Origin: Prevotella sp.
Lineage (GTDB): Bacteria; Bacteroidota; Bacteroidia; Bacteroidales; Bacteroidaceae
Assembly (NCBI GenBank): GCA_017443345.1
Contig: JAFSNR010000025.1
Coordinates: 27,127-91,126, forward strand
Direction of reading: 5' to 3'
DNA: 64,000 nt
Part shown: positions 58,998 to 64,000 of the stretch, one piece after another
Layout: every line of letters starts with the position of its first letter
Position numbering within the stretch: the first letter of the stretch is position 1
Notes under the pieces: model-generated
Told to the model about the DNA's origin: nothing
The model's database searches: none
Seen by the model: only the letters and a program-made list of their open reading frames with translations
Program-made: the position numbers and the translations under genes

Positions 58998-60455
58998 ATG
59001 GCTCCTGTACAAACTACTAAGATGTCCAATTTCCGCTGGGTCATCTGTGCGTTGCTCTTCCTGGCAACCACCGTTAACTATATGGACCGTCAGGTCTTGT
59101 CGCTCACATGGAAAGACTTTATCGCAGTCGACTTCCATTGGACTGATGCCGACTATGGTACGATTACCGGTCTGTTCTCTCTGTTCTATGCCGTCGCCAA
59201 CCTTTTCGCAGGTAAGTTCATCGACTGGATGGGCACCAAGAAAGGTTACCTCATCGCCATCTTCGTATGGTCAACGGGTGCCGTGCTCCATGCTGGTTGC
59301 GGCTGGGTGGCAATGAATATCGAAGGCTACGACTCTATCGAGGCCCTGCGCGCCGTGCAGGCAGGTAGCGATGCTGCTGTGGCTATAGCGACCATCTCTG
59401 TGTGGCTCTTCCTCAGCTGTCGTCTGATCCTCGCTGTCGGTGAGGCAGGCAACTTCCCCGCAGCCATCAAGGCCACCGCTGAGTATTTCCCTGCTAAGGA
59501 CCGTGCCTTCTCTACCTCTATCTTCAACAGCGGTGCCTCTGTGGGCGCCCTTGCTGCACCTGCAACGATTCCCCTTCTGGCTCGTGCATGGGGTTGGGAG
59601 ATGGCCTTCATCATCATCGGTGTGCTGGGTTACGTCTGGATGGGCTTGTGGGTATGGCTCTATGATAAGCCTCGCAAAAACAAGCGTGTCAACCAGGCCG
59701 AGCTCAACTATATCGAGCAGGATATCGACATCGCAGAGGTGCAGGATCGCGACAAGGTGAAAGAGGAGAAGGCTATTCCTTTCTTCAAGTGCTTCACCTA
59801 CAAGCAGACATGGGCATTCCTCGTGGGTAAGTTCATGACCGACGGTGTGTGGTGGTTCTTCCTGTTCTGGGCACCTGCCTACTTCTCCGACCAGTATGGC
59901 TATACCTCCGACTCAACCATGGGTATCCTGCTCATCTTCACCCTCTATTTCATCGTGACGGTACTCTCCATCGGTGGCGGTTATCTGCCTAAGTACTTCG
60001 TTGAGAAGCGAGGCATGAATCCTTATCTGGGTCGTATGCGCGCCATGTTCATCTTCGCCTGCTTCCCCGTGCTCGGTCTGCTCGCTCAGCCCATGGGCGC
60101 CTATAGTGCCTGGTGGCCCGCCATTCTGATTGGTCTGCTCGGTGCAGGTCATCAGGCTTGGAGTGCCAACCTCTTCTCCACCATCGGCGACATGTTCCCC
60201 AAGTCTACAATTGGTACGATTGTTGGACTGGGTACGATGACGGGTGGTTTCGGTTCTATGGCCATCAATATGGGTTCAGGTAACTTCTTCACCTGGGCAG
60301 CCGCTCAGGGCAGTGCCTTCTCGTTCTTCGGATTCGAGGGCAAGCCCGCTGCCTACATGGTGGTGTTCTGCATCTGTGCCGTAGCCTACCTCATCGGCTG
60401 GTGCATCATGAAGGCCCTCGTACCTAAGTACAAGCCCATCGTTGTAGAAGACTAA
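58998..60455 (+). CDS. MFS hexuronate transporter (ExuT-like)
   Basis: The protein has 485 residues with 12 spans and a central cytoplasmic loop (about 225-260). It starts FRWVICALLFLATTVNYMDRQVLSL and has VGEAGNFPAAIKATAEYFPAKDRAFSTSIFNSGASVGA, the anion:cation symporter signature of ExuT and related hexuronate or sugar-acid carriers. It starts 3 nt after kduI. It probably imports the keto-uronate made by KduI or free galacturonate. It ends at a strong terminator. Confidence 0.9.
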   Translation: MAPVQTTKMSNFRWVICALLFLATTVNYMDRQVLSLTWKDFIAVDFHWTDADYGTITGLFSLFYAVANLFAGKFIDWMGTKKGYLIAIFVWSTGAVLHAGCGWVAMNIEGYDSIEALRAVQAGSDAAVAIATISVWLFLSCRLILAVGEAGNFPAAIKATAEYFPAKDRAFSTSIFNSGASVGALAAPATIPLLARAWGWEMAFIIIGVLGYVWMGLWVWLYDKPRKNKRVNQAELNYIEQDIDIAEVQDRDKVKEEKAIPFFKCFTYKQTWAFLVGKFMTDGVWWFFLFWAPAYFSDQYGYTSDSTMGILLIFTLYFIVTVLSIGGGYLPKYFVEKRGMNPYLGRMRAMFIFACFPVLGLLAQPMGAYSAWWPAILIGLLGAGHQAWSANLFSTIGDMFPKSTIGTIVGLGTMTGGFGSMAINMGSGNFFTWAAAQGSAFSFFGFEGKPAAYMVVFCICAVAYLIGWCIMKALVPKYKPIVVED

Positions 60456-60477
60456 ATCATTTGTGTAAATATCAGAG

Positions 60478-60511
60478 AGTGGGGGCGTGTTAAAAACGAC
60501 ACGCCCCCACT
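60478..60511. terminator. bidirectional terminator
   Basis: A perfect 13-bp stem AGTGGGGGCGTGT (60478-60490) / ACACGCCCCCACT (60499-60511) with an 8-nt loop lies between convergent genes. Confidence 0.88.
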
Positions 60512-60537
60512 GAGCTTTGCGTTAAGGTGTAAGGTAC

Positions 60538-62991
60538 TCAAATCATGATGCCGATTTTGCGATACTTCACCTTGGTCTTACCATTAACGACGACCTTCTC
60601 TTCCTTCTCTATCAGACGATCTTTCTGGAAGCGACTGATCTTCACCCACACAGCCGACTCCGTCTGAAGATTGAAGCAGCGCATCACGTCTTCGGTCGTG
60701 AACACATCAGGCAGTCGATTGAAGCCTTCAACAGTCTTCTGATTTCGACGGAGATTCATATTGGCTTCGCGCAGTTTATTGTCGAAATAAGCCTCTGCCA
60801 TGGCTCCGAAGTAGAATCGCTGACAGGCGTATTGGATGTTGACGATCAACTCAGCCAGTCGCCAGTCCACATCATCCGTTTCGAACTCACCACACCAGAA
60901 CTCCCCGTCCTGATGGATCTGATCCCAGTGACGCATCACGATGAAAGGGGCCGAGAAATTCAGCCCGTGATAGGCACAGCGCTTCAAGAGCATCTCGTCA
61001 GCCTCGGAGTTGTTATCCTCCGCGTCCTGCATACGACGCTCCGTCCAATCGTAAAGCTCGTCGACAATCTTCTGGACCGACAGTTCGCCCTTGGTCTTGT
61101 CGAGCTTCTGCGCCCAATCGCTCAGACGCCTGTCGCTCTCGCCATCTAGCCGATTATCTCGCTCCAGCATCTTGAACTTGGTTGAAGGCAGGGGGATACA
61201 GGTCAGTCGCGTGGCCAGTCCCGATCCGAAGTTCTGCTCGTTCACCATCTTCTTCAACGCGATGGGCGTGCCCGTGTAGATGAAGTTCCAGACGACGAAG
61301 AAGTCCTGCAGGATCGAGTCGTTGTTCGAATACGCCTGACCGTCTTCTTCGTTATGGAAAGCTTTGAGCTGCAACGACTGCTTGTCGATATACGCCCCAC
61401 CCTTCTGAAGACTCAACGTGTTGTCGAGCTCCGTATCGAATGTCAGCATGTGCAACTGCATCATCTCGCCATCGACCTCCTCCACCGAGTTTACCATGTC
61501 CTGGATAAACTGCGCGTTAGAGGTTCGAGCTGGGTGAACTCGAACGACCACCTTGGGCTTTTTAGGTTTCTCCTTGTTGGCACCCTTCGTTCGCATCTGC
61601 TCGCGATAGGCGTTGATCGCATCCTTACCGATCTTGTCAGCAGCGATAATAGGCGCTGCGAGCAGTTTGTAGAGTCTGGTCGCGAACGACTTGCCACAGG
61701 CAGGATCGCCAATAATCAGCGTCGAATTATTGAGCCTTCGCAGCTCTTCCGGACGATGATAGAAGCGATAGGTACAGCGCGTCATCAGCGTCATCATCAG
61801 TCCCCCAGCCACGAACAAGGCAGCAGGATACTGGTTGCACTTCAACCCCTTGCAGATGTCTTTCAGAATCGGGTAATCCTCGAACATCCCCTCAATCCTC
61901 TCGCCCCAGTCCCATAGCCAGCGCGCCATGTCGTCATCAGCCATGACTGCCGAGTTGTCGACCCCGATAATTTCACGCATGGGTTTCGAGATGCCCTTAG
62001 GCGTTTCCTTACAGGCCGATTCGACGATGTTCTGCAACTCCTGTTCGTCGAGTCCCAATCGTGGCATCACCTGCAGCAACAATGCCTTGTTATTGTCGCA
62101 GATCGCACGCAGATTCACTGCTAACTGGTAGAGCTTCACGTTACGCTCCCCTTCCTGAGGCACGCCCCCGTTGCGCTTCCACCACTCGTCGATAATCTCC
62201 GAATACGGTCGCCCCTTGAACGTCGGCTGATTAATCCGAGCCTTCTCGTCATCCCGAGCCTCATGGTCATCCCGACCCTTCTCGTCATCCCGAGCCTGTC
62301 GAGAGATCTCTCCATGCGCTTCGCTTAGTCGAGATGACAATCCTTGCGCTTCGCTTAGCCACGGTCGGAAGTGCTTATTCGCCCGCTTCGCCGCCTCGGG
62401 CACCTCTTCCAAGCCACGACTCTCGCGATCTTTCAAACGCTGATACTCCGCCGCACTCTCCTCCACCGACAGCGGTTCCTCGAAGATTGCATCGTCCAGA
62501 TACAGCAACGTGTCCTCCGTGGCCGGACCTGTATACATCACGCGCGAATAGTCGTGGGCATTGGTATCGAGCTCCGTCTCGGCGATAGCGGCCACCCTCA
62601 CCTGATTCTCCAGAATCGTCTTGCCCGACTCGCGACGGCAGATGGCATGCAGGCCCCACCCGCTCGACACTGAGAGCTCCAGCAGTCCGATCTGCTCCTT
62701 CTTCTCCAGTATCCGCTGGGCAATCTCGCGACATTCAGCCTCCTTGCCGCAGTCAATGTCGAGCGCGAAGGTTGATGCCGCGTGCTTGCAGTTCTTCAGC
62801 ACCCCGTTGGGCAACAGCGCGTTGTAGTTTAATTGCAGCAGCTTGGCCTTCGCCTTCTGGTCGCCGGCTCGCGCCTTCTCGAAATTACGGACGTTCGTCG
62901 CGGCATTGCGCAGCGCGAAATACTCTTTACGGTTCTTAACGGGACGAGCCGTCTTGTGCCCGTCCCTGTTGATTTTAATGTAGTTTATCAT
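60538..62991 (-). CDS. DUF3987/BT4734-type primase-helicase
   Basis: The protein has 817 residues. The N-terminal half has TFALDIDCGKEAEC and LLELSVSSGWGLHAICRR, like the BT4734 primase domain. The AAA part has Walker A GDPACGKS (about 428-435), FDTELDNTLS as a Walker B-like strand and FIYTGTP as sensor-like loop. A winged-helix tail follows (DVFTTEDVMRCFNLQTESAVWVKISRFQKDRLI). Between the domains, residues 210-255 are coded by palindromic repeats (62244-62360). It is the second primase-type gene of the window and belongs to the phage-like module. Confidence 0.82.
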   Translation of the reverse strand: MINYIKINRDGHKTARPVKNRKEYFALRNAATNVRNFEKARAGDQKAKAKLLQLNYNALLPNGVLKNCKHAASTFALDIDCGKEAECREIAQRILEKKEQIGLLELSVSSGWGLHAICRRESGKTILENQVRVAAIAETELDTNAHDYSRVMYTGPATEDTLLYLDDAIFEEPLSVEESAAEYQRLKDRESRGLEEVPEAAKRANKHFRPWLSEAQGLSSRLSEAHGEISRQARDDEKGRDDHEARDDEKARINQPTFKGRPYSEIIDEWWKRNGGVPQEGERNVKLYQLAVNLRAICDNNKALLLQVMPRLGLDEQELQNIVESACKETPKGISKPMREIIGVDNSAVMADDDMARWLWDWGERIEGMFEDYPILKDICKGLKCNQYPAALFVAGGLMMTLMTRCTYRFYHRPEELRRLNNSTLIIGDPACGKSFATRLYKLLAAPIIAADKIGKDAINAYREQMRTKGANKEKPKKPKVVVRVHPARTSNAQFIQDMVNSVEEVDGEMMQLHMLTFDTELDNTLSLQKGGAYIDKQSLQLKAFHNEEDGQAYSNNDSILQDFFVVWNFIYTGTPIALKKMVNEQNFGSGLATRLTCIPLPSTKFKMLERDNRLDGESDRRLSDWAQKLDKTKGELSVQKIVDELYDWTERRMQDAEDNNSEADEMLLKRCAYHGLNFSAPFIVMRHWDQIHQDGEFWCGEFETDDVDWRLAELIVNIQYACQRFYFGAMAEAYFDNKLREANMNLRRNQKTVEGFNRLPDVFTTEDVMRCFNLQTESAVWVKISRFQKDRLIEKEEKVVVNGKTKVKYRKIGIMI
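62244..62360. repeat. palindromic/tandem repeat insert inside the primase-helicase gene
   Basis: CTCGTCATCCCGAGCC occurs twice (62245-62260, 62281-62296) with a related unit between. GCGCTTCGCTTAG occurs twice (about 62316 and 62346). GTCATCCCGAG and CTCGAC/GTCGAGATGAC parts form inverted pairs. In frame it codes for repeated RDDEK-type and LSEA-type peptides. Confidence 0.75.
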
Positions 62992-62994
62992 TCG

Positions 62995-63423
62995 TTATTC
63001 AAAGAATCTCATACTCTCCCATTCGCGGCGACGCTCCAGCCCGCGCAGCTTCTGACCGCCGGCATATACCCAGCGCTTGAACTCCCGTCGTATCTGACTA
63101 CGGGAGCCGCCCTCGCGGATCACCTTCAACAGCGTCGAACGATTCAGCCGTCCGATACCGAGGTTGAAGGCGAACGACACCAGTGCGTCGAACTGTCCCT
63201 GCGTGCGGGCCACGTGCAGCTGTCGGATGGCCGCCTCCGTCGCTCCGAGGTCGTTCCTCAGCAACTGCTCCGCATAGTACGTCGTGATGCAATCGCCCTC
63301 CTTGACATCGCTGCCCGTATGCCCGTAGCCGATGGTCAATACGCCCGCCACGTCGCGATACGCCTCCAGCCTCAGTCCTTCAAACTCCTTCAGTTTCTCG
63401 ATCAAAATCCCACTGGCTTCCAT
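62995..63423 (-). CDS. T4-type lysozyme (GH24), phage endolysin-like
   Basis: The protein has 142 residues. The catalytic triad Glu15, Asp24 and Thr30 has the same spacing (9 and 6) as Glu11, Asp20, Thr26 of T4 lysozyme, within FEGLRLEAYRDVAGVLTIGYGHTG. QFDALVSFAFNLGIGRLNRSTLLKVI and the WVYAGGQKLRGLERRREWE end complete the family. It cuts peptidoglycan. It has no signal peptide, as in endolysins that need a holin. It is 1 nt from the antirepressor gene and 3 nt from the primase gene. Confidence 0.93.
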   Translation of the reverse strand: MEASGILIEKLKEFEGLRLEAYRDVAGVLTIGYGHTGSDVKEGDCITTYYAEQLLRNDLGATEAAIRQLHVARTQGQFDALVSFAFNLGIGRLNRSTLLKVIREGGSRSQIRREFKRWVYAGGQKLRGLERRREWESMRFFE

Positions 63424-63424
63424 G

Positions 63425-64000
63425 TCAACAAAAATCTATCAAGTCCAACTCGTGTTCTTTTCTCTTTTCCTCCTCGCAGAAGTCATGCAGGAACTGTCGT
63501 CCGCTTTCCGTCCACACCAGTCTCACCGTCGAACGGTTCTTGCCGTCACGACATGTCCTCCAGTCGGTGCGCGTCTTGGCATAGCCTTTGCGAGCGAAGT
63601 CGGCATAGAGCATATACTGGCTCGACTGGTAATAGATGATGCCACGCTGTAGGAGTCGGCGCGTGAGGTCGTAGACCGTCATCGACATCTCCTTGGCCAC
63701 CTGTGTCATCGTGTAGCAGCTTACCGAGAGTAATACTTGCTGACAGTAGTCGGCCTGTGATGCCAAGAGTCTCACCTCCGATGGCAACAGCTCGTAGCGT
63801 CCCGTGCGTCGGATGGCTGGCAGCACCTCCGAGGTCACCCAACGTTTGAACACCCTCGCCTGTTCCAGCTTCGAGGAGAGCACCAGGGCGTAGAGTCCGC
63901 TCTCGTTGATGATTGTAACTCGGGTTTCATAGGCAGTGCCCTGAATCGGGGCAGTGCTCTTGTCCTCTTTGTCTACATGGGTTGCCAACGCATTGTGCGG
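63425..64000 (-). CDS. Bro-N phage antirepressor-like protein (cut by window edge)
   Basis: The frame is open to the right edge; the visible 191 residues include HVDKEDKS and RVTIINESGLYALVLSSKLEQARVFKRWVTSEVLPAIRRTGRY, the second half of the BRO N-terminal domain. The C-terminal half is helical with a likely DNA-binding helix pair (MTQVAKEMSMTVYDLTRRLLQRGIIYY), as in KilAC/antirepressors. The start lies beyond the window because the Bro-N beginning is missing; the TTG at 63988 is not a convincing start. It forms a phage-like module with the lysozyme. Confidence 0.85.
   Translation of the reverse strand, partial: PHNALATHVDKEDKSTAPIQGTAYETRVTIINESGLYALVLSSKLEQARVFKRWVTSEVLPAIRRTGRYELLPSEVRLLASQADYCQQVLLSVSCYTMTQVAKEMSMTVYDLTRRLLQRGIIYYQSSQYMLYADFARKGYAKTRTDWRTCRDGKNRSTVRLVWTESGRQFLHDFCEEEKRKEHELDLIDFC

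Noticed and set aside
1-64000. tRNA, rRNA or riboswitch genes
   Set aside because: I checked the longer intergenic stretches and saw no T-loop signature, rRNA core sequence or known riboswitch pattern.

Overview
The window looks like chromosomal DNA from a Bacteroidota bacterium, most likely Prevotella or a close relative (Segatella, Xylanibacter). Three things support this. Many genes are preceded by the Bacteroidota promoter boxes TTTG (-33) and TAnnTTTG (-7) rather than by Shine-Dalgarno-led E. coli-type promoters. Several genes are typical of the order: the MurF-alanine racemase fusion, the Fkp fucokinase/GDP-fucose pyrophosphorylase, GSCFA, DUF1599, a smalltalk protein and an HU-related protein. 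The polysaccharide enzymes (GH5, GH89, GH2, GH28) fit a gut or rumen glycan degrader. I found no rRNA, tRNA or CRISPR array.

Layout. 1-4.1 kb: 5' end of a MutS-like gene, a small exported protein, a GH5 glucanase coupled to a LytS/LytTR two-component pair, and a decayed gene. 4.2-12.3 kb is an accessory region on both strands: a broken ParE-type toxin with its antitoxin, a RecG-like fragment, an AAA ATPase/RloB pair between 41-bp direct repeats, a TonB-domain protein, a VirE/BT4734-type primase-helicase, a 0.8-kb non-coding block with phased 11-bp iterons and palindromes, and an AbiEii-type nucleotidyltransferase with its partner. 12.3-17.8 kb: a minus-strand housekeeping operon (DUF1599, a DoxX-TPI fusion, SPOR, folE, a membrane protein, B3/4). 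17.9-24.5 kb: CCA-adding enzyme followed by a glycosaminoglycan-type set (GH89, HGSNAT-like acetyltransferase, GH2). 24.6-31.3 kb: a tripartite RND efflux operon and an LpxA-like acyltransferase. 31.4-38.5 kb: DUF4251 lipoprotein and radical SAM protein, then ftsX-DUF3098-uppP-truB-queA-folK and a GH28 enzyme. 38.5-41.6 kb: smalltalk and HU-like proteins, a PIN toxin-antitoxin remnant and small genes. 41.6-56.4 kb: rpsO, typA, luxS-pfs, SpoU methyltransferase, YfhO, fkp, GSCFA, murF-alr and a SpoIIE-type phosphatase. 56.5-60.5 kb: a uronate set (galactitol-type EIIC, an exported KduI, an MFS hexuronate carrier). 60.5-64 kb: a phage-like module (DUF3987-type primase-helicase, T4-type lysozyme, Bro-N antirepressor).

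The most unusual signals are non-coding. (1) Two inverted arrays of 11-bp iterons flank a cluster of perfect palindromes beside the primase-helicase gene, an origin-like or operator-like layout. (2) About twenty short tandem arrays, mostly of 7-bp units that fit NNGTNRR, are scattered between genes and, in frame, inside conserved enzymes. (3) A bulged-T hairpin element is present in two copies whose stems covary. (4) A 3-kb defence-like island lies between 41-bp repeats of the 3' end of the primase gene. No database search was possible; family names come from motifs I recognise.
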